64,000 nucleotides of DNA from Sialis fuliginosa (Eukaryota > Arthropoda > Insecta > Megaloptera > Sialidae): the NCBI GenBank assembly GCA_961205875.1, contig OY540813.1, positions 15,657,001-15,721,000 of the forward strand, given 5' to 3'. The number at the start of each line of letters is the position of its first letter. Within the stretch, counting starts at the first letter, position 1. Positions 36,927-47,784 of this stretch are shown in pieces. Position numbers and translations under genes: made by a program. A model generated the notes under the pieces. That model did not search any database and was not told where the DNA came from. It saw only the letters and a list, made by a program, of their open reading frames with translations.

Positions 36927-36934
36927 CTTCGATC
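36927..36934. repeat. 8-bp target site duplication CTTCGATC (right)
   Basis: Matches 36421-36428 exactly. Confidence 0.9.
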
Positions 36935-37455
36935 AAACACACTGTATATATATTACTATAGCAAGTGCAGTCAGTCAGAGACCCAAGCTCATTCTAGCGA
37001 CTGAGTGGAAAAGCAGAACTAGTGCTGGACAAGTACTGTTCTTCCATTCACTCAAATTTTAAACATACATGGAACTAATGAAGGAAGGCTGGTGTAATAT
37101 TGCTCTTACACTCAATATTTAGATCTACATTTATCGAACCGATTCATGTAAAAAAACAAAAAAGGCAGAATTTGGACTTGTACTGTTCTTCTTCTCACCA
37201 ATTCAATTGTAAAATGTTTTACGGCAGCAGTCCCATGGAATATCCTGAAGAATTTAATTCATATACTCACATGCGAATGTTTATGTACTTTTATAAGTAT
37301 TGATATATTTGAGAAATATTAATATTGTAAATTGTAAAATTTTAAATCAAAATGTAAATTATTTGACCGATATATGAAGATTCGAATTATATTATAAGAT
37401 GCAGTATTTTATTTTAAGTAATAAAGTGGTAATAATATCACCTATTTTTGATTAT

Positions 37456-37481
37456 AGATAGAATAGAATAGAATAGAATTT
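37456..37481. repeat. (TAGAA)n tail of the LINE fragment
   Basis: ATAGA/GAATA units directly at the 3' end of the minus-strand LINE. Short tandem tails like this are typical where non-LTR retrotransposons end. Confidence 0.7.
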
Positions 37482-38022
37482 TTATTTCCATAGAATATAC
37501 AAAAAAGTACATAGAAACAGTCACAAGAAAAAAAATATATAATTCAATTTGAAAACAAACAACAAGAAAATAATAAGAACATTATTTAGTGTAAAAGTGT
37601 AATAAATTTTACAGTATAAATTAATTATTATTAGAAAAAAATTCGTCTATCGTGTAGTGACACTCGACAACTAATTTAGTTTTCAGCATTATTTTGAATT
37701 TTTTTAGGGGTAATATTTTTATTTCTGAAGGAATGTGATTATATATTTTGATAAGATAGTTAATGTTTTTTGTATTACCGTTAAATTTGTTGCATTTTGT
37801 TTTAATTTGTTTTTATATCGTGTGTCATAATCATGATTATTTATAAACATATTGGCAATATTACTATTTTGTTTTAAAAATACTGCACATTCGTAGATAT
37901 ACAGATCTGTAAGTGTGAGTATATTTAATTTTTTAAAGAGTTCAATACAACTCTCTCTCATACCTATATTAGCAATGATGCGAATACAACGCTTTTGAAT
38001 TTTAAATAAATTTATATATTAA
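37482..38022 (-). mobile_element. 3' end of a non-LTR retrotransposon (LINE, jockey/RTE-like), 5'-truncated
   Basis: Minus strand: the coding remnant enters at ~38020 and ends in a frame that closes at 37719. It is followed by an AT-rich 3' UTR and the TAGAA tail. The 5' side is cut off exactly where the palindrome at 38023 begins. Confidence 0.75.
37719..38019 (-). pseudogene. LINE reverse-transcriptase C-terminal fragment
   Basis: Reads LFKIQKRCIRIIANIG then MRESCIELFKKLNILTLTDL, YIYECAVFLKQ and NNHDYDTRYKNK, the region downstream of the reverse-transcriptase domain in jockey-like LINEs (pattern 'IQKR.IRII', 'LF..LNILTL..LYIYE', 'YNTR'). The open frame continues upstream of the first Met to the palindrome insertion at ~38022, so the frame is a fragment and not a gene with its own start. 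Stop at 37719-37721. Confidence 0.85.
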
Positions 38023-39543
38023 TATACAGGATGGGGCAATAGTGTGTGGAAGTTCGATAGCTCGTAGACCATAAAAGATAAAAAAATCTTTCTAATGCAG
38101 ATGTAAACTGTGGGTAAATGCGTATACATAGAAATTATTTTCAAATATACAGGGTGCTACAAAAAAGTGTGGCATGCTTAAGGTAATTTTTTTTAAATGG
38201 AATGCCCCGAATATTTTTGCATATTTAACACTTCTCTTGGGATGTTTATTCATATCGAAAATATTAGCCCCATCTGATGTGCGGTTTAACCGTAATAGTA
38301 TTTTTTTCAAAAAAATTGATGTTTACATAACTCCACTTAAAAATTCACCACTTCCGCGTCAGCATCTTTGAAGACGAAATTAAATATGGACCTTATTGTA
38401 GGAGGTTGGTGGGTGCTTTTGTTAAAATATCTTAGAACCACCATGTACAGGGTGTTCAAAATTAATTTTCAAATTTTGAGAACTTCGAAGTTATTTTTCT
38501 CAACTATTTCAAATGGAACACCCTATATATTTTTTAACGATGTTATGTAGAATTACATATCGAACATTTTTTGTTGTACATCCTTATGGTTATTTGTAAC
38601 CATTTTTGATTTATTGAGCAAAAAGTACAAAAATCAACAATATTTACTAAAAAAAATGAAATTTTTTAAAAATAAAATAAAACACCATGTACAGGATGTT
38701 CATGTTGCCCATTAAAACAGCATGAATTTTTTTCAGTTAGCAAACAGATGCTTTATTATTTTATCAAACACAAATAACCAAAATAATTTACAACCATATA
38801 AATTCACTAATACGCAGTGTGAAATCGCGACAGAAACATAAAATGCTGTTTTTATGGGCAACATGAACACTCTGTATATGTTGTTTTATTTTATTTTAAA
38901 AAAATTTCATTTTTTTTAGTAAATATTGTTGATTTTTGTACTTTTTGCTCAATAAATCAAAAATGGTTACAAATAACCATAAGGATGTACAACAAAAAAT
39001 GTTCGATATGTAATTCTACATAACATCGTTAAAAAATATATAGGGTGTTCCATTTGAAATAGTTGAGAAAAATAACTTCGAAGTTCTCAAAATTTGAAAA
39101 TTAATTTTGAACACCCTGTACATGGTGGTTCTAAGATATTTTAACAAAAGCACCCACCAACCTCCTACAATAAGGTCCATATTTAATTTCGTCTTCAAAG
39201 ATGCTGACGCGGAAGTGGTGAATTTTTAAGTGGAGTTATGTAAACATCAATTTTTTTGAAAAAAATACTATTACGGTTAAACCGCACATCAGGTGGGGCT
39301 AATATTTTCGATATGAATAAACATCCCAAGAGAAGTGTTAAATATGCAAAAATATTCGGGGCATTCCATTTAAAAAAAATTACCTTAAGCACGCCACACT
39401 TTTTTGTAGCACCCTGTATATTTGAAAATAATTTCTATGTATACGCATTTACCCACAGTTTACATCTGCATTAGAAAGATTTTTTTATCTTTTATGGTCT
39501 ACGAACTATCGAACTTCCACACACTATTGCCCCACCCTGTATA
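38023..39543. mobile_element. 1.5-kb near-perfect palindrome (foldback-type element)
   Basis: Arms of ~700 bases (38023-~38725 and ~38841-39543) are mirror images around 38783, with a loop of ~115 bases and only a few differences. Ends read TATACAGGRTGGGGCAATAG and its complement. The motif TACAGGGTG recurs inside the arms (38150, 38446, 38691 and mirrors). Insertion is within the LINE fragment, with TA-rich flanks (possible TA target duplication). Open frames in one arm reappear on the other strand in the mirror arm (for example 38368-38550 plus and 39016-39198 minus, identical), so they are arm duplicates and not genes. High arm identity implies a recent origin or ongoing gene conversion. 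Confidence 0.9.
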
Positions 39544-40370
39544 ATTTACATATTAATATTTATATTACAAAGCATCATACATATAAAAAATATTATTTGC
39601 CATATTTAACAAAAATGATAAAATGTAAAACTTTATAAATCAATTGAATTGCAAATATATAGAAACGTATATATTTTGAAGTATAATTTTGAATAATTTT
39701 ATGAATTTGAACAATATGTTGTACGTAAAGACGGGAGATGAAAACCTTATAGCACGCATGAAGAATTTTAAAGCGTACAAATCTGTATTCGTTCAGGATC
39801 ATTTGATATTGGAAATTCGTAAATGTATGCAGATTTGAGTGCTGAAGTTCTTTTTAGGATTATTTTCTAAAGAAACAAATACTCCTATAAGACAGCTATC
39901 AAAAAACGACTCTAAAAGAAAAAAATCTAATGCATTATTAAGAAGGCGTGAAATCAAGATAAAATGTTTAAATTCGTGTACACAGTTTTATCGCAAAGTG
40001 GCATTTCTTGAATATATCAGGATTTTCTTTTCTTATTTCACATTTACTCTCGTTTGTATCTGTCAAAAATACACATTTAGATACTTTCTCTTTTGTTGTT
40101 TTTTGACTCAGAGTCTTTTTCTTCAGATATCAAACTTGGTTGTCATTTTACGTTATAGTTAATGCCACTATTATAGTAGTAATATACTGACAATTGTATG
40201 TTATAAACCAAATGTTATTTTTTTAAGAATGTGTAACATATCCACCGTATTATTAATATGATTTTCTCAAATATTGATTTGTTTGGATATGAGTATTTAA
40301 AATTACTTTCTGCCGATTTACTAATTTAAAAATAATATTAACTAATTAATATTTGTAAAAAATCATCCTA
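39544..40370. other. AT-rich stretch, no gene seen
   Basis: The open frames at 39593-39802 and 39839-40162 have no domain I recognise. I could not find the missing LINE sequence continuing on this side of the palindrome. Confidence 0.4.
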
Positions 40371-40372
40371 TA

Positions 40373-41210
40373 CTACATGGGCAGAAAAGTATTTGGCCTA
40401 ACAATGAAAAAACTCTTTTATTCTTCAACATAATCTCCATCTAGATTCTAGAGTAATGCACTTATTCAAACGGTCCTCTAACATTTCGATACCGGTCTTA
40501 TAGTGGTTCGCGTCAATTTCCTCAAAATAGGCGTTTGTTTCCAACTCGACCTTTTCATTAGAGTAAAATCTTTTGCCAGAGAACCATATTTTCAATTTCG
40601 GAAAAAGATTGTAATCGCTGGGGGTTACGTCATGAGAATATGGTGAGTGCGGAACCAATTTATAGTGCAGTTCTTTCAATTTGTGGGCCGTAACGTGAGC
40701 CTTGTGAGATGGTGCATTGTCTGTACCCATCGCGCGCAAAGCTTTTTCATATCTAAAAATTCATGGAGGATATGACAAACACGTTCCTTTGAGATACCTA
40801 TTATGTTAGCTGGCTCACTCACTTTCACTTTGCGGTCATTCAACACAATTTCACGTGGTGCATCATTTGTGCTCGTACAATCACGACGAAACTCAGCAAA
40901 CCAATATTTTACGGTTTAATTAGTTGGGGCAGATGTGCCGAACACTTACCAAGCCATTCCTTTGTTTGGACGGTATTTTTTCTCATCAAAAAACAATGTT
41001 TAATCAAAACACGAAATTTACTTTATTTCCATGATTAAAAAAATAACAAAAGGAGCGTCACTTCGAAGGCTGTAACTTGAACAAGAGTACTTTAAAGTCA
41101 CGAAATTTTGACAGTATTCTAGTTAAGGTTGGTACTCTATGGGTAGCATAAGGATTTTTTGTTTATGTCGCCATATGTATCTAAGGCCAAAGACTTTTCA
41201 GCCCATGTAG
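40373..41210 (-). mobile_element. mariner element, internally deleted, 838 bp
   Basis: Terminal inverted repeats CTACATGGGCAGAAAAGTAT and the inverted ACTTTTCAGCCCATGTAG, flanked on both sides by TA (40371-40372 and 41211-41212), the mariner target duplication. A full-length mariner is about 1.3 kb, so roughly a third is missing. The coding strand is minus, with the 5' end at the right. Confidence 0.92.
40425..41010 (-). pseudogene. broken mariner transposase
   Basis: Minus-strand remnants of the N-terminal part (helix-turn-helix region, ending ISKERVCHILHEFLDMKKLC then ARWV) pass directly, with a frame change near 40735, into GTDNAPSHKA and SPYSHDVTPSDYNLFP, the second and third catalytic Asp regions of the DD34D type. 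About 100 residues, including the first catalytic Asp, are deleted. Several further stops break the 5' part. It cannot make an active enzyme but could be mobilised in trans. Confidence 0.88.
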
Positions 41211-41212
41211 TA

Positions 41213-42400
41213 TTTCATTATTTATCTTAAATACGTATAAATAAAACATATTTTTAATAATGATACCTACTTTTTGTTCCGACAGTAGGTAAATGAATTT
41301 TCTAATTTAATGCGAGTTGGACTTTTTGTACCATTTTCATCATATAAGAAAGATATTTCTCTAATGCTCCTACATTAAATTATTTTTATCCTGGAAAAAT
41401 AAATGTGTTTAGCTCGTCCGCGGAGTTCTTTGTCCCTCTAAGTGAGTTGTGGTTAAAAAGATTGGATTTAATAAATTTTGTTCAACATTTTTTGTAAGTT
41501 ATTTAAACCCAATTGAAAGGCTTTTGTAAACTTATTTTAAGATCAAAAGTCCTGATTAGTATATTGTACTTTAATTAATTCTCGTTATATTATATCCATT
41601 GAATATAGACAGTGTAAAATAAATAATTGTAAGGTATTCAGTTGTAAAACATGTTAAGTGATCTTATATAGGCCTGTTGGTAATAAATGCTGTGCGGTAA
41701 GTACTTAGGTAGGTTCTCACTGTAGTTTTTTATTCGAAAAAATTGTCCTTTTTCTAAAAAAAATTGGTCGTCAGTTACTAAATAGTCGTATAAAGTTTTC
41801 TGTGCAAAATTTCAACTGAATTGGTCCATTAGTTATCGAGATATATTGGGTACCGTTTTTAAAAATATGGTTCCGAGGCTATAACTTCGTCAATTTTACA
41901 ATTTTTTAAATGAAATGTTCAGATTGTGCAATCGATTTGTTTTCATCCATCTAGTCTAGATTTTAGGTATATGTAATCCTTTAATGAACATTTTTTGAAA
42001 TTATCATATTTCTATATTTTATTTTGAAAAAAAAAGTTTAATTTTCTTTTATCCCTTTTAGGGGTTGATTTTTAGAAAATCCCTTCTTAGTCTGTGCTTA
42101 CGTCATAAAAAGTAGACACTCCTACAATTTCACGTGTCTTGGGCTGAAAATATTTTAAATTCGAATAATGAATAGCTAAAACATGGCAATTCAAAAGATT
42201 CGGTATATCAGTCAAAATAAACAACACTGTAAATTACAAGATTTTGTATTTACTAATTTTTGAATAATCTTAAGAGTTTGTCTTCAAAACGTTAATAACG
42301 CGTTTGTATATGACGTTACATTTTAACGCATAAATGTATTGTAATGAATAACTTACAATGCGAAAAATGCATTTATCTTGAACCCAACTTAATGAGTATC
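41213..42400. other. AT-rich stretch with old repeat debris, no gene seen
   Basis: Phrases such as CATTAGTTATCGAGATATAT look transposon-derived, but no boundaries can be set. Confidence 0.35.
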
Positions 42401-42401
42401 T

Positions 42402-42800
42402 TAGGGACCATCCATAAATTATGTCACACAAATTTCATGGGTTTTTCGAAACAATAAGTAGGTAGTAGTAGGTACCTACTCAAAATTAACGAAATAAAAA
42501 AAAAATCTATTGTTCTTGGCTGTTAATATTATTTTTATTAATATACTTTTTTTCGTTTATTAATAAAAATTCTATAAAATTTTACCAAACACGTTTGAAA
42601 ATTTGCTAATAACTCTTCACCGGTCTCGAGTTAGTAATTTTTCCTCAAATTTTTGCTCTAAGAATTTATATAAAATTCATTGTTTTGATTTTTTAGATCT
42701 CACGTCACGAAGCTTGTGACTCCTCCCTCCCTATGTCACACCATGTCACACTTTGTAGATCCCCCCCCCCTTGCGCCGTAATTTATTGACCCCTTTTATT
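42402..42800. mobile_element. MITE-like element with 'CATCCATAAATTAYGTCAC' end
   Basis: Left end AGGGACCATCCATAAATTAT with GTCACAC behind. The right side carries GTCACACTTTGTAGATC, a run of ten C (42761-42770), and CCGTAATTTATTGACCCC, the inverted counterpart of the left end. This terminus type is widespread in arthropod genomes. Boundaries are approximate. Confidence 0.55.
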
Positions 42801-42988
42801 AATTTTATAAGGGGCGTATTATGGCCCTGCTCCAGAAGTGAATATGTCAGACCTGAAAAGGTTAACATTTTTCATATTCTGTAAGTTTCATAAAAAACGC
42901 AATCAATTTGATTTGATCTCATCAATAGTCCTTTCACGTAGATTTTTAAAGCTCAAAGTTATGTCCGTCGAACGTACTCAAAGTGTAA

Positions 42989-43265
42989 TCATGAGTTTAA
43001 CCGCACACACACGCACACACACTGATTTAACGAAGCTTTCATCAACACTTGGGGGCTGCGCAGCTCTGTGAGTTTTCGGTCCACTGCCACCGCCGCCACC
43101 ATCCGGTGCGCCTCCACCGTTGCCCACCCGCCCTTTGTTTTCCGTCCCACTTCGTCCCGCTCAAGCTCGGAAGGCACATTCACACAAGTTGTTAGTCGCA
43201 CGCGGATTTTCATTCGTACACGGCGCGTATATGTGTTTTTCCTTTTTCTTTTTTCGCCTCTTAGA
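42989..43265. promoter_or_regulatory. GC-rich island, candidate promoter or 5' exon
   Basis: About 250 bases of distinctly higher GC (for example CCACTGCCACCGCCGCCACC and GTCGCACGCGG) in very AT-rich surroundings, next to a (CA)n tract at 43002-43021. GTGAGT at 43069 is a good donor on the plus strand. Frames are open on both strands but none is recognisable. In a long intron this could be an alternative promoter and first exon of the liprin-beta gene, or a separate gene's start. Confidence 0.35.
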
Positions 43266-44935
43266 ATATGATAACAGATTTATACGAAATCCGTGACAGT
43301 CTTTGAAGTTTTACAAGTGATAAATGTATTTAAATGTTTATTTTTATGCCTTTTTGTTGAATATTTCTGAGATTTAATAGTGTGTCGTTTCTTATATGTT
43401 TTAATGGTGCTGTGTTTTTAATATATTTTTTTACAATTTTATTTTTATATTTGTAAAGGTAAAATAAAAAATAAATAAATAAAACCATTAAAGCGTTTAA
43501 AAAAGAAGATTTATGATTTAAAATAACCTAAACAAACTGTTATTAACTTGATATTAAGTTTCAAATTCTTCACTGATTGAAACTTTTATTTTAAAAAGAA
43601 ATTGCACTGTAATATAATAAATACATATATTATAAACGCGAATAAATGAAGAATATACCCAGTAAAATTTATTTTTCATTAACACGCTTTTCATTTGTGA
43701 AATATTAATCTTGAATATGCATAATTTAAGGGGTGTTTTACACTTGTCTCAGTAACATGAAAACATAAAAATAAATATTTTATTAAGTAAATTTGTTGTA
43801 CGTTGGAGAAATCTAATTAAGGCCATATCCCTGGATTGTTAGGGGTGTACATGTCTTGAATTATAATTAATAAATTCATTTTGCATCTGCTAGTCAACGC
43901 ATAACTCAATTTTCCAAACATTTATGAATGTCATAATTAATACTTTTATGACTTTTATACACTAAAAATAAACCTTATAATATTAAGTATAAGTATTATT
44001 ATCTCCGAAATATGAGTAAAAAACAGAAATACATTTATTTATATTTGAAAAATGAATTTGATTAATAATAATTAATACAGTTTTTTCTTATTTTATTTAT
44101 ATACATATTAAGCATACAATGAAGTTAAATTATTTATATATAGGTACTGTTTTATAAGTAATACAATTTGCCATTAAATTAAAATGTTCATTATATTTTC
44201 CTGCCTATTTCTTATTTTTTTAATGTCATTAAAATGAATATCTTCTTTTTCATCTTCATAGAAATAATGACAGAAAATCAATATTACTTAGAGGAATAAT
44301 ATTTCTTGTTTTTTGATATAAAATGTTTAATATATTACCAAGAAATGTAATTTTTAGTCCAAATGCAAAGAATTTCATCTTTGGAATATTTAATTAAGAT
44401 TTTCAATTTTTGATAGGTAAGGAGGCTGGGGCTTTGAATTTTGTAGAATTCGATATAAAAAATAATTGTTTAATTAATTAAATTAAAATGTTCACAAGTT
44501 AATCCTGAAAACCGATTTTTTTAAATCAAAGGGTGGAAAAAAAAGTTTATAACTCAGAAACGAAATACGATTATTTTAAAATTTTGTTTTTTGGGATTCA
44601 CGGTTAAACTTTTTCATTTTAGTCTTCAAACAACTTACGGAAATCGAATTGATTTGGAAACTTGTTTTTGCAGTAAAATTGAAAAGTTTAAAGAACTGCA
44701 TGTAATCTTATATAAACATGGATATTTTTAAATATTTTAATAGAAATTAATGGTAAAAGGTTGAAATTACGGTAGATTTTAGATAAAAGTTATACAGTTT
44801 ATTAAGTCATTTAGTTTTTGCTCGATTAGGAAACTTTTTTGTTTGAAATTAAAGTTTTCATATACATATAAACTCTGCTGTAATACTTCTCAATACTTTT
44901 CAAAACAATTCCATTTATTAGTTATTAGTTTAAAG
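43266..44935. other. AT-rich stretch, no gene seen
   Basis: No coding sequence, splice pairs or element boundaries recognised. Confidence 0.45.
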
Positions 44936-45492
44936 AAGTACTGGCACCAGTACTGGATATGACCCCAGTAATGGCTATTTTTTAATTAAATGTACTGAAT
45001 TAGAAATTTTTGTCGATATTTGATTACTACCATTTCTGAATATTAATCTATATACATTTAACTGTCTTACAGCGTGATTTGATGACAATCGGCTAATAAG
45101 TGTCAAAATGGTGAACATTTAAACTAATTTTTAGTATAATGTATTTATTAATTATTATATTATCATAGCAACTGCTTTACATTGTTTCAAATTTGACGAT
45201 TCTTTCTTTTATATCTTTTGTGTCATTATGTAATCATTAGCAAGTGTCCATCACTGCGTGCTCATTACTGGTTATACTTTATCCATTACTGGAGAAAAAT
45301 CATAAACAAAATAAAAGGCTATAATTAAAAAAAAAAACTATATTTGCAGACTTTGGTAATTAATTTGATTAAATAAAGAGTTATTTATTTTATTAGTAAC
45401 ACGAGTTTATGAGAATTACAAAAAAGAAGCCCGTCAATCACAAAAACAGCAAACCTTGCTCTTATAGCGGCCATAACTGGTGTCAATACCTT
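44936..45492. mobile_element. inverted-end element (family C), copy 1
   Basis: Ends AAGTACTGGCACCAGT and, inverted, ACTGGTGTCAATACCTT. The whole sequence reappears in the opposite orientation at 58096-58598, including CGTGATTTGATGACAATCGG, AAGTGTCCATCACTGCGTG and AAGCCCGTCAATCACAAAAA. No long open frame, so a non-autonomous DNA element is likely. Confidence 0.75.
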
Positions 45493-45997
45493 ATTTATTT
45501 ATTTCAAATTGTTTTAATTTGAACATATTGATTTGTTTATTTTTATTGGACATTTTAGGTAAAATATTTTTGTTCATGTACCATAGTTGGCTTGTGAAAT
45601 AATGGACACACGCAAACTGACTTTCTGCGTGCGAGTGGTGTACGTAAATTAACACTAAACAGCACGTATCTGTTGTAAACACGAGTGCGTGTTGACAATA
45701 ATGCCAAATTACCACAATTGCATTGGTATTTTTCAATGTTTATCAACTCACTACAGATCCTCTACATGTAATACGTTTATTTGTGTGTATGTGTATCTCA
45801 AAACGGGGTTCGTTTTTGTTTTGCAAAATTAAACGATGAATATATCGTTTTAATGCAATGTTACTAACTATTGTTTTAACGAACGGTTTATTAATCGCAT
45901 CAATCATCGGTATGAATTCAAAATTTGTAGCATTGTGTTTCGGATTTATTTGACCCGAGACTAAAATATAATATCGTAATTTTCATTTGTTGTATAG

Positions 45998-46366
45998 TTG
46001 TCTATTATATCCCCGGCATTTGTAGATGGCAAGTGACATGAAGTGTATGATTTGATCAGCGCCAATGTGTGTAAAGTGTGTACTATTAATTTCTATATTT
46101 TTAAATAGATAATTATTGTATATTCGGTTATTATTTTCGAAAATTGCAACATAGTAATTAAATAATGCATAATACGAAGATTTAATCGAACTGTCCTTAG
46201 TTAGGGAAATTTATTGGGGCGAAATCGATTTGGTTAATTTTGTTAGGTTAATATGCAATAATAAATATTTAAATTAATAGTACACACTTTACTTACATTG
46301 GCGCTGATTATATCTTATAATATATGAGACTTGCACATCTACAAATGCCGGAGATATAATAGACAA
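45998..46366. mobile_element. MITE (family D) with ~30-bp inverted ends, 369 bp
   Basis: TTGTCTATTATATCCCCGGC then ATTTGTAGATG on the left, and the inverted version on the right. The next inner block (CAGCGCCAATGTGTGTAAAG then TGTACTATTAAT) also pairs with its inverted copy near 46280-46312. A half copy lies at 63773-63897. No coding capacity. Confidence 0.8.
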
Positions 46367-46582
46367 GTACCCAAAGTTGTTTCTTATTTCTTTTAAGATT
46401 GGATATTATAATATAGTTTGATTATTATAGTCCATTTAAAACTGTTGCTTAATTTAAAATAAATTTTTATATTGTTTTAACGTAATAAATATGAATATAT
46501 TGTACATCAAAATGTATTTAAATTTTTTTGTAAATTTGATAACATGATATATAAACTATGATACACACATATGAATGTAGTA

Positions 46583-46599
46583 TGTATATTGTATATGTA
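46583..46599. repeat. 17-bp direct repeat, left flank of family E element
   Basis: TGTATATTGTATATGTA, identical to 47211-47227. Confidence 0.75.
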
Positions 46600-47210
46600 T
46601 TAGGGTATTTTTTATTATTTTTTCAGTCCCATTGGCCTATGTTTTAGCTTTAAATCAAAAGTTAATTGTCCCAAAATTTCAGACTCGTAGATCAACGGCG
46701 CAAACCGAGTCTTTTTTCCATTTGATTAACATGGGAAAAATTACTTTTTTACTTACGCGTGAATAGCTCGTTGAAAAAATGTTTTTTTGAAAATTTCTCA
46801 AAGAAATGTTTTGTAGAGAATTAAGTGCTCAATTCATAAATCCAGTAATTAAAAAAAAATATTTCTTTAAAAATTATCATAAAAATGGACTTTACTTTTT
46901 ATGATAATGTTTAAACAAATATATCTTTAAAAATACTGGATATGTATTGAGAACTTGGGATCTTTTTTGATGGAAATTTAATTCTCTATAATATGCTGTT
47001 GTAAGAAATTAAAATAGATATATTTTTCAACGAGATATTCACGCATAAGTATAAATTAATTTTTCCCATGTTGATCAAATGGGAAAAAGACTCGGCTTGC
47101 GCCGTTCACAGGTTTGATCTACGAGTTTGCAATTTTGGGACAGTTAATTTTTGATCCAAAGCTAAAACATAGGCTAATGGGGCCGACAAAAAACCAAAAA
47201 AACACCCTAA
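46600..47210. mobile_element. inverted-repeat element (family E), 611 bp, with apparent 17-bp target duplication
   Basis: Ends TTAGGGTATTTT and AAAAACACCCTAA. The inverted arms continue for over 100 bases (CCTATGTTTTAGCTTT, CAATTTTGGGACAGTTAA, GGCGCAAACCGAGTC). Exact 17-bp direct repeats abut both ends. A second, right-truncated copy is at 56676-57150. No open frame. The long duplication does not fit the usual 2-10 bp of known cut-and-paste families, though the flank is AT-rich and repetitive in style. Confidence 0.78.
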
Positions 47211-47227
47211 TGTATATTGTATATGTA
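47211..47227. repeat. 17-bp direct repeat, right flank of family E element
   Basis: Identical to 46583-46599. Confidence 0.75.
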
Positions 47228-47763
47228 GTGTAGGCATTTATGGGCATTTCACATAGATTAAATTATTTATGAGATTCGCGATTGAAAATTAATCATGTGC
47301 GGATCTTGTAAATAGAACACATATAATCAATTACAGTTCCCAACTATGCCTATGTATAATGTATATTATACGAGTATTTACATTAATAATTGTCTAAATT
47401 ATGTATACGTACATATTGTTTTCATAGTAAAACAGGAATCGATAAATAGCCATATCTAAAACAGTGCATTCATAATATAATTTTACTTCTAAATATACAT
47501 ACATATATATATGTAAATCAAATCCCTTTATTGTCAGGTCCCAAAAGTATACGTTTAGAGAGGTTGTACTGTAAATTAATTTATGAAATAATGAAAATAA
47601 ATAATTCTTTTTTTTCGTTTCGCAAATAAATTTAACCATAAATTTATAAATCTATTTGTTTAATATTAAACGACGTATAAATTATTGCCTTAAAAAATAT
47701 TTTATGCAAAAGTTATCCAGAACAACATGTGTAATTTTCCTTAGTATATATAAAGCTCAACGT

Positions 47764-47784
47764 CTCTCTGTCTGTCTGTCTGTC
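47764..47784. repeat. (GTCT)n microsatellite in dispersed repeat
   Basis: CTCTCTGTCTGTCTGTCTGTC then CGTTAGTGCG, the same type as at 9797-9850. Confidence 0.7.

Larger units (their letters stand above)
35968..37225. repeat. inverted repeats ~1.2 kb apart enclosing a hAT MITE
   Basis: AATCGGTGAGAAGAAGAACA at ~36000 is the reverse complement of TGTTCTTCTTCTCACCAATT at ~37183. The match extends over about 50 bases (CAATTGAAT, AAACRTT). A larger old element is likely, into which the family B hAT MITE at 36429 jumped later. Confidence 0.5.

Noticed and set aside
38092..39474. Paired ORFs that look like a duplicated gene
   Set aside because: They are the same arm sequence read on opposite strands of the palindrome; no protein domain is present.
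40425..40739. 104-codon ORF as an intact small gene
   Set aside because: It is the C-terminal part of a mariner transposase brought into a new frame by an internal deletion.
42838..43271. Overlapping 67-77 codon ORFs in the GC-rich island
   Set aside because: Open in several frames and on both strands, including a CA-repeat reading TARTRT/CVCVCV; no domain, so not called as coding.
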